This document shows, one piece after another, positions 1 through 11,449 of a stretch of DNA of 64,000 bases (positions are counted from its first letter, which is position 1; each line of letters begins with the position of its first letter). The notes below the pieces were generated by a model. That model worked only from the letters and a program-made list of their open reading frames with translations. It ran no database searches and was not told where the DNA came from. The stretch is from Rapana venosa. Its lineage: Eukaryota > Mollusca > Gastropoda > Neogastropoda > Muricidae. The position numbers and the translations under genes were made by a program. The stretch lies in the NCBI GenBank assembly GCA_028751875.1, contig CM054158.1:17701308-17765307 (forward strand), written 5' to 3'.

Positions 1-1095
1 TGAAATGAGACAATAGGAATGAAAGAGCAGGAAAACTAAGAGGAAGAGAAATGTACATGTGTTTCCTGAGGTTGTTGAACTGTATTAAATCTTTCTGCTG
101 TCCACAGTTTTTTCTTGCGTTGTTATAAATATAAATTGTGAGTCGTTGTTTCTTCTTAATTAGAAGGACCAGGACCAAAAAAGCAGACGCTGATTTATGT
201 AACACGTGTGGCTGACAGTTCTGATGGGACTGAGTGTGTAAAAGGTTCAAGTGTTAAACCTTATGTACACAAATTTGAAATTTGCCGTGGAACAGTGTGC
301 TGTTGACCTTTGACTGCATTTGTTAAAGGGAAAGATTTTGTTTTGTTTTGGGGTAAATTTGGTTGGATTTTTAAATTGTCTTTTCTTCTTTTTATTTTTC
401 AGCTCAATAGTGACAGTCAAGGACGTTATTAAGTGCTGGTCACTTTTGTGATATTTCCGTTCAGAAGGTAGATAGAAATGGGCAGGAATGTGTGAACATA
501 CTGGTGGTCAGTGATATCAAGAGCATGACATATGTAGTAAGTAAACTATTTTCTTTGACAAGAAAAGGATAAGGTATCAGTAGTTTCAGCAGCTCTTAGT
601 GTTGTTGTAAGGAGTCTTGTCTGTCTAATCTTCTTTGTGACATAGCTGCGCTGGAATTATATCAAAGTAATGATAAGAGCAAACTGTTGTAAAAAAGAAA
701 AAAAGGCCAGAAGTTTAGCTGTTTTGTGGAGTGATTCCCTTTGAGCAACATTCGCTGTAAATCCTCATGTTTTAAGTGTCTTTGCAAAGCAGTGTAGGCC
801 TACATCTTGTCGTTGGTAGTGTGTGTCAGCTGTTTATAACCCTAGGCAATATTCTATAAGCTGAATTCATCTATACAATGAAGTTTTGTGGCTTAAAAAA
901 CTTAACTAAGAATGCCCTTTTTAACAGTCAAGCCATAAGCACAGATTGATTGAAAAAAGAATAACAGAAAGTTAAAATCAGATCATAACAAAGATTAGCA
1001 TCAGTGCAGAGAGAAAAGAGAAGAAACTGAAACAAACACATGAGAATCAGCAGCTGTTAATCCATTCAAAAAAGAAAAAAGGTTTTGACAGCATC
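1..1095 (+). other. 5' flank and probable 5' UTR of the SLC45A3-like gene
   Basis: No coding sequence is seen here. A pyrimidine-rich tract ending in AG at 401-402 could be the 3' splice site of an upstream non-coding exon, which would make 403-1095 5' UTR. An in-frame stop (TAA, 973-975) precedes the chosen start with no intervening in-frame ATG. A GTAAGT at about 540 could be an alternative donor. The transcription start cannot be placed from sequence alone. Confidence 0.4.
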
Positions 1096-2328
1096 ATGGA
1101 CACAAGGAGCAGAATGGAGTCCCTGTCAGTATCAGACCTGGAGTCAGCCATGGGCAAGGTGTCAGGAAAGCGGGGATCCATGCCCAACAAACCCCACACC
1201 CTCAGCCTGCCTCAGATGATCCTGCTCAACTCCGTCGTCTGCGGAGTGGAGATCTGTGCGTGTGCGGGCTTCACCTACATCCCCCCCATGCTCCTGAAGG
1301 CAGGCTACTCTGAGGAAGAGATGAACGTGTTACTGGGCCTGGGGCCTCTGCTAGCTTTCTTCCTCGTCCCGGTCATAGGTCGAGCCAGTGACTCGTGTCG
1401 AAGCCGTTTTGGACGCCGTCGGCCTTTCATTTTGACTTTGGCCATTGTGCTGGTGATATCCATGTACATGATTCCCTTTGGAGAATACTTCAGCGTGATG
1501 GCACTGGGTGACATCCCACTCAGTCACCGGTTAGGGGTGTTCTTCCTGACAGTGGGATCCATCCTGCTGGACTTCACCAGCCAGGCCTGTCTGACGCCGT
1601 GTGAGGCCATGCTGAGTGATGTGTCCAGCGAGTCCCACCAGCATGACCGCATTTTCACCATCTACTCCGTCATGGTCAGCCTGGGGGGCATCTTGGGCTA
1701 CCTCCTCACAGCCATTGACTGGACCTCCAACTCCATAGGGAGCTACTTTGGGGGCCAGGAGGCCTCCATCTTCTCCATGCTGATCGTCATTTTCACCATG
1801 AGTTTAACATCCACCCTGATCATCGCTGATGAGACCCCCTTCACCGGTCATTTCACCCCCCACATGATCTCCCACGACAACATTCCTGCCATCGATAGTG
1901 ACACCCCTTCCTCCATTGTGGCAATATCAGGGGACAAGGCTCTGTCCCCAAGCAAACTCCCTCTCATGCAAAATGCCCAGGAGTCGGGGTACGAGTCCTC
2001 AAGCAGCGAGGACGACGCTGGTATGGCTTCAGACTCTTTCCTCAAAGACAGGACTCGATTGCGCGGGGGGCAGAGGCGCTCCCCCAAACACTTCCGCTCC
2101 CTGACGCGCTACCTCACCAAACTCAGCATCATGGTGCGCGCTCGAGGGCTGGGTCATCTTTTCCACTGCGTGAAGATCATTGTGCATGATATTCACCGCC
2201 TCCTGCCGGAGCCAATCCGCGAGATGCTGTGTGTACCTGTGGTGCTGCGATACCTGGCCCTGGCCAACTTCTGCTCCTGGACAGCGGTCATGGGGTTCAA
2301 CCTGTACTTCACAGACTTTGTGGGCCAG
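1096..2328 (+). CDS. SLC45A3: SLC45A3-like transporter, coding exon 1 (residues 1-411)
   Basis: This is the first coding exon of a major-facilitator-superfamily transporter of the SLC45 family (H+-coupled sugar/sucrose-type carriers in membranes). The SLC45 loop-2/3 signature GRRRPFI is at residues 106-112. Other motifs resemble vertebrate SLC45A3: EICACAGFTYIPP in TM1 (52-64), LLDFTSQACLTPCEAMLSD (157-175), SLGGILGYLLTAIDW (195-209) and YFTDFVGQ (404-411). About seven membrane segments are visible, near 38-60, 76-95, 111-130, 145-165, 187-207, 224-244 and 383-405. The cytoplasmic loop (about 245-382) is long and carries an acidic serine cluster (SSSSEDD, 301-307). The start follows an in-frame stop at 973-975. 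The exon ends exactly after codon 411 at a GTAAG donor (2329). The four joined exons give 612 residues; from memory human SLC45A3 has about 550. Family assignment is firm. The A3 orthology rests on remembered motifs and needs a phylogeny. Confidence 0.9.
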
Positions 2329-2667
2329 GTAAGCCAAGATCTGCATTCAGACTGTCTGGGGTGAAGTGGAGGCTGGTGGGTGTGGAGTTGTATGTTTGTG
2401 TGTGATGTGACTTTCCTTTGCTAAGATTAAAAAATATATAACTGTTTCTTAATTTACTTGACTTTTCCTGTAACTCCTTGACACTGGTTTCATGTGAACT
2501 TGCCACAGGCACAGAAGTGTAAGGGAATCTGAAAATTCAAAATTTCATCCATGAAGTGGATAATGCTCAACTTTATGCCTTGGTCTTCCCAGTGAGCCCA
2601 CAGCAAATCATTTTGTGTCAGAGCCAGATTTTTTTTTTTTTTTGGGGGGAGGAGGGGAGTTCCATAC

Positions 2668-2893
2668 CTCAGCTAGAGCTCTAAGGTTCAGCAATAGTGG
2701 CATTTTGTGTACATGACCATTTTTGCTCACCATTATCATAACTGCATTCCAGCTTTGAGGATGATATCTAAACACAGCACACAAAGACCTACTCTTCTGA
2801 AAGGTGGGACAGGTTTTGATGTGACGTGCATGCAGGATGTTCTGCATGTGTTTGCATATGGGACCTCAATTTACAGTTTCAGCCAAAGAACTA
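2668..2893 (-). mobile_element. SINE-A fragment (tail 2 plus core)
   Basis: On the + strand this begins with the family terminal motif CTCAGCTAGAGCTCTAAGG. It then runs through the tail-2 and core blocks shared with the copies at 11.05 and 43.43 kb. The tRNA-like head is missing. It lies in intron 1 of the transporter gene. Confidence 0.7.
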
Positions 2894-3571
2894 TGTATTC
2901 ATTCAAAGACTGGTATGTTTGTGCATCAGATATATATCTGTATGTTGTCAAATACAATAAATGATTATGTATGTGAAATCAAAAGTATCTAAATGGATAT
3001 CATGCAGTATATAATTAGAAATGTCATGCATGTGTAAAAAGCAGGTTGCCTCTGTGTATGACAGTGATACAGGTTTGGGTCATGAGTTTGTGTTTTCATG
3101 AGGTGATGGCTTTGGAAGAGCCACTGTCATCAGCTGGGCATGAAGCAACATGAATGAGTGAATAAGAGCTGTCTGATGTTAGCAGAGATAATATATAATA
3201 TTCATTATATAAACACTATAGCCCAGAGGTTAAGACTGGTCAATTTCATGGGCCCATGAAGTCCCAGTATATAGTCCCCAGGATATATTTACTGGGCATT
3301 CATTGTCATTAGCATTGATACCCCTCCTCTCCTTTTGACATATGTGCATGTGTGTGTATGCATGCGTGTGTGGTGTGTGTGTGTGTGCGTGCGCATGTTA
3401 GTGTTGAATTTATTCTCAGGCTGTCTGAAACAAACAGGAGATAGTTACACAGTACAAAAGTATTAAAGTACTGCATTCGGTGTGTGGATTTAGAACGTTT
3501 CTGCATGTGGCATGATACTACAGCACATCTGCTTCTGCAGTGTATGGCGATAAATTCTGCAGTAAAAATGG

Positions 3572-3574
<3 letters not shown>

Positions 3575-3603
<29 letters not shown>
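3575..3603. repeat. Poly-G tract (29 G)
   Basis: An uninterrupted G run in intron 1, one of more than a dozen long G or C runs in the window. Other clear ones are near 12741-12771, 16733-16747, 17860-17890, 18415-18431, 37908-37927, 39797-39815, 44607-44633, 51548-51566, 54773-54790, 56070-56083 and 63937-63957. True length may differ because such tracts are hard to sequence. Confidence 0.9.
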
Positions 3604-3700
3604 TGAAGGAAAGTAAAGGGGGATGAGAATTTGATTGCCTTACCAAAAAAAGTGTATGCATTTTATGCCTTTTAAATTTAAGTATACGCACACGCGCGCG

Positions 3701-3920
3701 TCCTTTGGAGGAGACTGTAAACCGAGGTCCTGGGTGCAAATGCACACATAACATCTTGTATACACGCTAAAACCTGTTCCACTTTTCAGAAGAGTAGGCC
3801 AGTGGGAATGGATGACAAAATTGACATAACTGCATGCACATGGAGACTGGAACTAAGAAAGCACATGAGTACTTATTCTGTTATCCTTGAAATAAGAAAA
3901 TAAAAAAATAAAAAAATAAA
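3701..3920 (+). mobile_element. SINE-A fragment (core plus tail 1)
   Basis: It carries the core (a GAGACTGTAAACCGAGG block, then CAGAAGAGTAGGCCA) and tail type 1, ending in A-rich ATAAAAAAATAAA. The head is absent. It is followed by a short (CA)n run at about 3928-3951 and lies in intron 1 of the transporter gene. Confidence 0.75.
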
Positions 3921-4588
3921 AACGAAAACACACACACACACACACACACATGAGTGAGAGAGAATCGGAAACTGTTTTATAGCAGAGGCCATGACCCCTA
4001 ATGAAGGGGAGATAAGAACACTGAGAACAGACGTGGCAGTAACAAGTCATAGTAAAGTCATAAAAAAATCATTACAACACCTGTCATTAAGTACTTATGA
4101 AAATATTTTGACATTTGAATGCCTTCTGCTTTAAAAAAAAAAAGAAAGAGCAAAGGTTTTGTTGTTGTTGTTTTTTAATGTTATTATTTTTTGTGGAAGC
4201 TGTTGATTAACTTTAATAATGTAAATGTAGAGGGCTGATATTATTATTAGTTTGTTTTTTTTAAAGAAGAAGAAACTTCAGACTGAACAAACACAAGAGA
4301 GAGGGAGGTATGTGTGTGTGTATGTTTGTGTGTGTAATTAGCAAGGCATGCTTAATTATGGCTTTAGTGAAGGTTACCATTATAACATCGCCTCCCCTCC
4401 CCCAAATGTCAGTGCGTTATGGTTCAGAAATGTCACATTTTCATCTAGCTTCAGAAAATATATGATAATAGCATTGCGCTCCCCCCCCCTCCCCTCCCTC
4501 CCCCCCCCCTCCCTCTCCCTGGCAGACAATGTATTGTAACAACAAATCTTAATCTTTTTTCCCCAACATCAAACTGGATTCGTGGCCC

Positions 4589-5005
4589 TGGGGGTGGGAT
4601 TGCGTAGTGGTGAGAGTATTGAGCTCTTGATCTGATGGTCGGGGTTTGAGCCATCGCTGAGACTCCTATACCTGTTTGAAAGGATTTTTTCCCCTGGTGT
4701 TAACATCAGTATTGACTCCACTCCCCTGAAAGCCCTTTGAATAAGACTATAAACCAAGGCACCATGTAGGAATGCATGCAGAACATCTTGTGCACACGTT
4801 AAAAAAAAAATCTGTACCGTCTTTCAGAAGAGTAGGCCATTGCATGCCAGTAACACTGGATGACAATTTTTTTTTAAAAATGCATGCACACTGGTGCCAT
4901 GTTTAGACACCATCCCAGAAGTTGGAATGTGGATACCGTAACAGTGGATAAACGGCCACATACACAAAATCTCACTGTTGGTGAACCTAGGAGCTCTAGT
5001 CAAGG
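4589..5005 (+). mobile_element. SINE-A, near full length (diverged head, core, tail 2)
   Basis: The tRNA-like head is diverged (GATTGCGTAGTGGTGAGAG, then a GGGGTTTGAGCC B-box-like block). The shared core and tail type 2 follow, ending GGAGCTCTAGTCAAGG. It is comparable to the copy at 42024-42425. Confidence 0.75.
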
Positions 5006-5544
5006 GGTGGGGTGAGGGGGGGGGGGGGGGAGGACAACCAACAAAAACTGTATTTATGGCAGCATTGTCATTTCCCACACCATCACACAGTGGATATTAT
5101 ATTACGGGCTTTTAGTTTCACCACATTCAAAAATGTAGGGTTCATGGCTGTTTAATGCATGCAACACCCTGTCTCTGCCTGTAATTAAAACCCAAACTCA
5201 TAACATGTTTTTTCTGACAGGATTTCCGCTAGTTTTATATCCTGAAGGTTCGTGCATTTGTGTGGGTGAGGGAAATGTGTTTAGTTGTGTATGTGTGTGT
5301 ATGCGAGTGTGTGTGTGTTTGTGTGTGTTTGTACATGATGTATCTTGTCTTAGTTGTCAATGTGTTATTAGCTATATGCGTTGGGGTGAAAGATGTGAGA
5401 ACATTGCATTGAGCACCTATAGCAAGACTTTTTGCTTTACAAGATTGGTTTTATCATCATCATCATTACCACCATTACCATCATCCTCACCACCACCACC
5501 ACCATTATCACCAGTATCATTACTTTCATTACTAGCAGTAGTAC

Positions 5545-5745
5545 TCTGTGTGTGTGTGTGTGTGTGCGCGCGCACGTGTGTGTGTGTGTGCATGTACATT
5601 TGAATTCATTAGAATATTGTTAATCTTTGTTGGTTGCATGTGTAGGAGCGGATTGAATGGAAGCACTCTGATTTGTAATTGCAACGTATAGCGCTCTATA
5701 AATTCTGTTGATTATTAATATTATTATAATTATTATTATTAACAG
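5545..5745 (+). mobile_element. 3' end of an L2/CR1-like LINE
   Basis: It parallels the 3' untranslated end of the LINE at 46.6-46.8 kb block by block. The order is an internal (TG)n run, TTGGTTGCATGTGTAGGAG, the sub-terminal TATAGCGCTCTATAAATTC, and a TTA/TTATT-rich tail. It lies about 220 bp upstream of transporter exon 2. Confidence 0.65.
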
Positions 5746-5966
5746 TAATACTGCAGTATTAGAACTGCCCTCCTCTTCCTCACCATTGATATTAACGTAA
5801 CTATCATCACCAGTATGATTTTCAACACTATCATTCTGATCATTTTTTCCCCCTCTCTTTTCCAAACTTGTTAAAAGTCCTAGCGGAGATATCTGATTTA
5901 GAAACTTCACCGTCAACCAACCACCACTTACCGGTGTCTTTCCTTCCTCCCTCCCTCCAACAACAG

Positions 5967-6296
5967 ACAGTGTATAACGGAAACCCCAACCTACCCAGCA
6001 GCACGCCAGAGGGCCAGGCTTACGATGAAGGGGTACGCATGGGCAGCTGGGGGCTCCTCATCCACTGCCTCACCTCCGCTGTCTACTCCATCGTGGTGGA
6101 GCGGCTGGCCTGTAGCTATGGCTACAAGATGACCTACATGATGGGCATGACCTCCTTCTGCTTCGCCATGGCCGGCATGGTGCTGTGCAACAACATCGTC
6201 TTTGTCACCATCATGGCCGGCCTGACGGGCTTCGCCTACGCCACGCTGACCACCATCCCCTTCATGCTGGTCACGCAGTACCACACGGATAAGAAG
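5967..6296 (+). CDS. SLC45A3: SLC45A3-like transporter, coding exon 2 (residues 412-521)
   Basis: The exon encodes about TM8 to TM10. It opens with TVYNGNP and then AYDEGVRMGSWGLL (429-442), which matches the SLC45 block just after TM7. Hydrophobic segments cover about 438-456, 466-484 and 488-512. The acceptor AG is at 5965-5966. The alternative AG four bases downstream would break the frame, so 5967 is chosen. The length is 330 nt (110 codons), phase 0 at both ends. The donor GTGATG (6297) is followed within about 10 bp by a roughly 210-bp CA-rich tract. Open frame upstream of 5967 and downstream of 6296 is intron, the latter reading as His-Thr from the CA repeat. Confidence 0.9.
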
Positions 6297-6301
6297 GTGA
6301 T

Positions 6302-6384
6302 GCACACACACATGCATGCAAGCAGACATGCATGCATGCACACATGTGTACACACAGATACACATATATACATACACATACAGT

Positions 6385-6417
<33 letters not shown>

Positions 6418-6422
6418 GCACG

Positions 6423-6505
<83 letters not shown>

Positions 6506-6515
6506 ACACACACAA
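6302..6515. repeat. (CA)n microsatellite next to the exon 2 donor
   Basis: A CA-rich tract with CATG and CACG interruptions starts about 6 bp after the splice donor. The His-Thr or Cys-Val open frames over it in all frames are repeat artefacts. Confidence 0.95.
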
Positions 6516-6706
6516 ACAGAAACAAGATACACACCATATTTTATATGTATTTGCCCACAGGACCTCAGTTTTTAGTCACAGCCAAAGGACTTTACTTTAG
6601 GAGAGCGCAGTCAGTACCATTGTTGACCTCAAGGAGAACAGGTCCCCTCAAACTCCACTGACACCTCAGTGGAAAGTTGAACAGGTCTACACATTCATTG
6701 ACTGTC

Positions 6707-6912
6707 AGGGGCCTGGATAGCCTAGTGGTTAGAGCGTTGCATCACCTCCGAGCTGCCTGTTCAAGGAGATCTTCCCCCAGGGGTTAACATCAGTGCCAAC
6801 TCCACTTCTTCGAAAATACTTCAGATGAGACTATAAATCGAGGCTACATGTGCAAATCCACGCAGCACATCTTGTGCACATGTTAAAGCCTGTTCTGTCT
6901 TGTGTAAGAGTA
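6707..6912 (+). mobile_element. SINE-A (head plus core), 3' truncated
   Basis: It starts with the head CTGGATAGCCTAGTGGTTAG and runs through the core to about TAAGAGTAG. There it changes abruptly into the head end of a SINE-B in the opposite orientation (6912-7046). Confidence 0.75.
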
Positions 6913-7046
6913 GCACCCAGACCATCACTCAAGGTCTTGTTGATGATGAGGGACAAAGTGTGGATTAAAAGTGGGCTTGAACCCACAGCTTCTTACTTTC
7001 AAGATGGATGCATTAGTTCTTGACCACCAGTTCACCACACTTTTTT
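6912..7046 (-). mobile_element. SINE-B head fragment
   Basis: Its order matches 62036-62165: CCCAGACCATCACTCAAGGTC, a diverged middle, a GGGCTTGAACCCACAG B-box-like block, and a closing GACCACCAGTTCACC. It abuts the SINE-A above. Confidence 0.6.
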
Positions 7047-7108
7047 TTTTACTATTCTTTTATTTTATGTGGTGCCCCCACAGTCTACAAGACTACAGGA
7101 TAGGTGAA

Positions 7109-7466
7109 GTTGAATTTTGAGGATAACGGAATAAGCACCCATGTGCTGTTTTTTCATCCAGTCCCAATGTGCATGTGATTTAAAAAAAAAAACTTTGTCG
7201 TCCATTCCCACCGGTACACAATGGCCTACTCTTCCAAAAAGCAGAACAGGTTTTAACATGTGCGCAAGAAATTTTGCTTGCATTTGCTTATGGGGCCTCG
7301 GTTTTTAGTCTCATCTGAAGGACTTTAAGGGGGAGCTAAATCGGCATTGATAACTCCATGAGGGATGGGGGGTGGGGGGGGTGAAAATCCCCTTGAATGG
7401 GGTTTGAACCCAGGTCAGCAGATCGCCAGCGCAATGTGTAGGGGTCTAACAACCAGCCTACCCTGC
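7109..7466 (-). mobile_element. SINE-A, near full length (head 1, core, tail 1)
   Basis: Read on the - strand it has a tRNA-like head with GGGTTCAAACCCC B box, the core (AGAGTAGGCCATTGTG), and tail 1 ending near 7109. It lies in intron 2 of the transporter gene. Confidence 0.75.
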
Positions 7467-7469
7467 TAT

Positions 7470-8061
7470 AATGGTGATCTCCACCAGGATGATGTCATCA
7501 GCAAGTGACAGCATGTGGCTGTGAGGTCAGCAGGACAAACTTTAATAGTGTTGATGTACCATGTGTTGCCATTGAAATCCTGGGATGACCAGCAGTGTGT
7601 GACAGTGGTTTTTTTTCATGCTGCCCTGCTCCACTTACCAGATTCATGTGTAGATAAACTCCGGCTTTGTCCATGGGTTAATGGTGTTCTATTGTTATTG
7701 TAATTGTTGTTGTATTGTAACCATAATGGTACGGCAATGTGTTGTATAGTTATTGTAATTTCTTGCGGTTTTGTAATTGTGTTCAAAATTTTTTATTATA
7801 TTATGTTTTTATTGTGATTGCATTGTTAGTGTGTTGTATTGTTATTTGGTGCTGTACTGTAATGTAATTGTGTTGTATTGTATTGCATTCTTATTTTATT
7901 GTGTTGTATCATGTCACTGTCACACCAAGTATTTCTTCTGTGAAATTCAGACTTCTCTCCAAGGAGTAACACAATGCCACTAGATCAACACCATCCTTCC
8001 CTCCTATCTCCTCCCCACCCCCGCCTCCTTACACCCACCATGATCTGATTATGAATGTGAC
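7470..8061. other. Intronic, T/TTG-rich low-complexity sequence, no gene seen
   Basis: The TTGTATTGT-type low-complexity run at about 7690-7920 is the only structure noticed. No exon candidate was recognised. Confidence 0.5.
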
Positions 8062-8327
8062 TGTTTCCATAGGGAGTGGCTTTTATCCACAGAAAATTTA
8101 ACCAGGGACAACTCTAGTAGCTGTGGGTTCTTTAAAGTATGCTTCATTCATGTTGCGCACGGAATCTCTATTTTTCATCTTACCAGAAAGTACTGGCATT
8201 CAAACCATGGTGTAGCTAATGGATGGCAGAAGGGAAATGACCGGCTTCAGACAAGTATCGAGCCTGCAACCTTTTTGTTGTTGTTTTCTTTTTAAATGTG
8301 ATACCCACTGGGCCACCGATCGGTCAT
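8062..8327 (-). mobile_element. Diverged SINE-B copy
   Basis: It shares ordered blocks with 61.77-62.17 kb: TAGGGAGTGGCTTTTATCC, CCAGGGACAACTCTAGTAGC and GTGGGTTCTTTA, then a degraded head ending GGGCCACCGATCGGTC. A T-rich insertion interrupts the head. Confidence 0.6.
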
Positions 8328-8469
8328 GTGAGCTGGAGATATGAGAGAAGCAGAGCAGAGCAGCTGCCACTGTGGCGGGGTAATGGCAGAAACTAACCAG
8401 CAGGTGTTCCTTCGTGGCTTTGATGGCTTTTACATCACACTTTTATGCACCTTGCAAGTTTGTCAGAGA

Positions 8470-8640
8470 GATGGGGAGCCAGCTCAGAGAGAGTGGTGGG
8501 AGAGAAAGGAGGAGAAGATGAGGAAGAATAGAGAGAGAAGGAGAGAGGGTAGTGACAGAGAGAGGGAGGGAGAGTAAGAGAGAGGGGAGAGAGAGATGGG
8601 GGGAGAGAGGGAAGGGTGGAGGGGGGGTGGAAGAAAGAGG
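8470..8640. repeat. GA-rich purine tract
   Basis: A long imperfect GAGA/GGGA stretch, almost pure purine on the + strand. Open frames across it are low-complexity artefacts. Confidence 0.85.
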
Positions 8641-9216
8641 TGCTTACGCCCCTTTTTCTTCATAACATTTCCATGGGGTTTTAGGGGGAAGGGTTTAGCA
8701 ATAATAAATTGATGGTGGTTGATATTTTGCATGCATACTGTTATGTTCTAGCACACATGCATACAAAATAAAGGCAGGCACTTATGCATGTATAGATGGA
8801 TGCACACACCCCGATATGCATTCACAGCCACACACATACACATGTACGCACATGTGTGCATGCAAGCATTCACATGCAAACATAAACTACAAGTTTATGC
8901 ATTGATGAGGAACTTGCTTTTCTAGTACATCAAATTCAAAGTGTGTAAAAAGAACATGACAGGCATTAAGTTAAACTTGATACTTTGAATGATGATAGAA
9001 AGAAATGATGCTATAGTAAGAAAAAATATAAAAAGGAATGATGCTATAGTTATAAAAAAAATCTAAGTAGAACAAACAAACAAAAAATGGTCAGAGCAAC
9101 AACAATCATAGCAACACCAAGAACAACAAGAGAAAAAAAGAAGAAGAATGGTAGTAGTGATTATGAAGATGATTAATAACAGCAATGAAATGATGATGAT
9201 GATGATGATGATGATG

Positions 9217-9237
<21 letters not shown>

Positions 9238-9251
<14 letters not shown>

Positions 9252-9760
9252 GTATGGGATTTATATCGCGCTGAATCTTGTAAAATAAACAAATCAAAGC
9301 GCTTGCATTCAAATCATTCACACGCATGCAACCGTCCACAAATATCAAGATAAACAAATATCAAATTTATACACACAACACACTTAGGTGGGGGTGATGG
9401 AGGTGAAGGTAGCTGTTGAAAAGTAGGAACAGATAACAGGGGAAGATCTCAAGTAGAGTTTAAGTGCGTTTTGAGGCTAGATTTGAAAGAATCAAATGAA
9501 GGCTTTTGGCGAAGTGGAAGAGGGAGGTCGTTCCATGTGGAGGGACCGGAAACAGAGAAAGATCGACGGCTAACAGTGGTTTGTTTAAATCTGGGTGTTC
9601 GAAAGCACAACGTATCTACAGCTTAATGAAGGGAACGGGACGGAGTGTACAGGGAAGACAGTTACAGAGATAAGAGGGTGCAGATTTGTGGAGACATTTG
9701 AAACAAAGGGTATTAATCTTATACTTTATTCTTTGTGAGACAATGATGATGGCAGCAGCA
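9238..9760 (-). mobile_element. 3' end of an L2/CR1-like LINE (reverse transcriptase C-terminus and tail)
   Basis: The - strand still reads the conserved LINE C-terminal blocks YTPSRSL, RRSFSVSGPSTWN and DSFKSSLKTHL, the same series as the + strand copy at 46.3-46.56 kb. The shared 3' end follows (AAGCGCTTTGATTTG, then AGCGCGATATAAATCCC and a TTA tail). On the + strand a (GAT)n/(AATGAT)n microsatellite abuts the tail at about 9190-9240. Confidence 0.75.
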
Positions 9761-9777
9761 ACACATCAACAAAAACA

Positions 9778-9990
9778 TCCTTCGGATGATACTGTGCAAA
9801 CGCATGCAGAACATCTTGCGCACATGTTAAATCCTATTCCGCTTTTCGAAAGAGTAGGCCATTGTGTGCTGGTGGAAACAGATGACAAAATTTACAAAAC
9901 CGCATACACATGGGGACTGGATGTAAAAAAGCACATGAGTGCTTATTCCATTATCCTCGATATAAAAGAATAAATAAATAAAACATCAAT
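9778..9990 (+). mobile_element. SINE-A fragment (core plus tail 1)
   Basis: The core AGAGTAGGCCATTGTGTGCT and a well-preserved tail 1 end in AATAAATAAATAAA. It is very close to the copies at 51.2-51.4 and 35.4-35.6 kb. The head is missing. Confidence 0.75.
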
Positions 9991-10604
9991 TTTCCTCTTT
10001 TTATCACCATCATGGTCACTGTCATCATTATTATCATCATCAGCAGCAGCATTATTATCATCATCATCATCATCATTATCATCATCATCACCACTACCTT
10101 ACCACCACAGTGATTGTCATACGTGATGTGTTAGACAGATTGCATTATTCTCTGCGACCCTGGAAGGTGTCAGCTGGAGTACACCCAACATTATTATTAT
10201 TATTATTATTAGATGTAATCTCTAGTTCTGCCACATAAACAGGCAGATGAAAGGAGCATCATAAAACATCACAGTACTATGTAGGCAGTAAAGTTATATA
10301 TGAGAAAGTCTTATTGATCATGAAGGAACCATAGTTTCTTTTTTTTATGATGCTTTGAATACATTGTCTGTTGGCCAGAAAGCAGAAATGATCTGAACAT
10401 ATTTGAATAACAAGCTTCTGTGAATCTGTTCAACTGCCAGCATGTTGTGTGAGGATGTTATTGATAACCCTTCTACTTTTGCACGTTATCAAGAAATCCT
10501 ATCAAGTGTTTGAAAATTGTCATACGTCTTTTTGAAGAAAACCGGGCTTTTTAGAGCACACATAGAGTTATTATCACACCATTCCAATAATCCTGTCCAA
10601 TCGT
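9991..10604. other. Intronic, TCA and TTA microsatellites, no gene seen
   Basis: (TCA)n/(ATC)n runs occur at about 10020-10090 and (TTA)n at about 10190-10212. Otherwise the sequence is unremarkable intron 2 of the transporter gene. Confidence 0.5.
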
Positions 10605-11030
10605 ATTGTTTATAGCCCAGCCGACCACAGGGGCCTTATCAGGGTTGTCACCTCTTCTTCTTCTTCCTTTTTTGTCATGTTTCTCCCAGGGGAGGTTTGA
10701 CATTGATGAGCCTTCTCCATCTCTCTCTGTTTTGAGCTTCCTCCTTATTTATGCCCCTTTCTCTAAGATCATCTGCAATACAGGCAACCCAGGTTTTGCT
10801 AGGTCTTCCCTTTGGTCTCTTTCCATCCACAACAAAGTTCATTGCTTCTTTTTAGGATGTGGTGGTCTGCTTTCCGTTGAATGTGCCCAAACCAGCGCAG
10901 TCTATTGGTACTAGCTACAGACTTCAGATCATCAACTTTGCACATTCTCCATAGTTCTTTATTCGTGATCCTGTCTAGGGCTGTCACCTCATTGAAGGTT
11001 AAATCTCCAATCAAAACTCTGCAGATTAAA
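10605..11030 (-). pseudogene. 3' fragment of an RTE-like LINE reverse transcriptase
   Basis: The - strand encodes NRLRWFGHIQRK followed by a basic KETKGKT stretch. This is the typical C-terminal region of many LINE polyproteins (WFGHxxR, then a GRP-type basic motif). Several stops and frame changes follow. It is 5' truncated and inserted in intron 2. Confidence 0.65.
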
Positions 11031-11048
11031 ACAAGATTGTTTTTCGTT

Positions 11049-11432
11049 CTTCAGCTAGAGCTCTGAGGTTCACCAGTGGTGAGATGTTTGTGTATACAAC
11101 CTTTTTTTCCCCACCATTTAGGTAGCTGCATTCCGACTTGGGGATAATGTCTAAACACGACACCTGTTTGCATGCATTTTAAAAATTTTGCTATCTGTTT
11201 CTACCAACACAAAATGGCCTACTCTTCTGAAAGGCAAAAAGGGTTTTAAAAGTGTGTGCAAGATGTTCTGCATGCATTCGCACAAGGGGCCTCGGTTTAT
11301 ATCCTCATCCAAAGGAGTTTGACATCCAGTTCGATTTTCTTGTCAAACTGGGAAGAAAGGGTAAGGCTAGAATTGAACCCAGTTTACTTGTTGGGCAGGT
11401 GAATTTCTTAACTGTCCTGCCACTTTCCTTCT
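11049..11432 (-). mobile_element. SINE-A, full length (head 2, core, tail 2)
   Basis: The + strand begins with TTCAGCTAGAGCTCTGAGG and reads tail 2, core and head 2, closing with AACTGTCCTGCCAC. The B-box-like block is GAATTGAACCCAG. It is the sister of the copy at 43431-43820. Confidence 0.8.
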
Positions 11433-11449
11433 TAAATCAAGATTATAAA

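Noticed and set aside
5417..5916. Possible extra exon or gene before transporter exon 2
   Set aside because: Open frames arise from ATC/ACC microsatellite and the LINE 3' end; no splice sites preserve the phase-0 join from 2328 to 5967.
6236..6661. Several His/Thr-, Cys/Val-rich open frames on both strands
   Set aside because: They are translations of the (CA)n/(TG)n tract. The same applies near 13.4-13.8, 14.5-14.8, 15.7-16.4, 60.2-60.8 and 62.8-63.3 kb.
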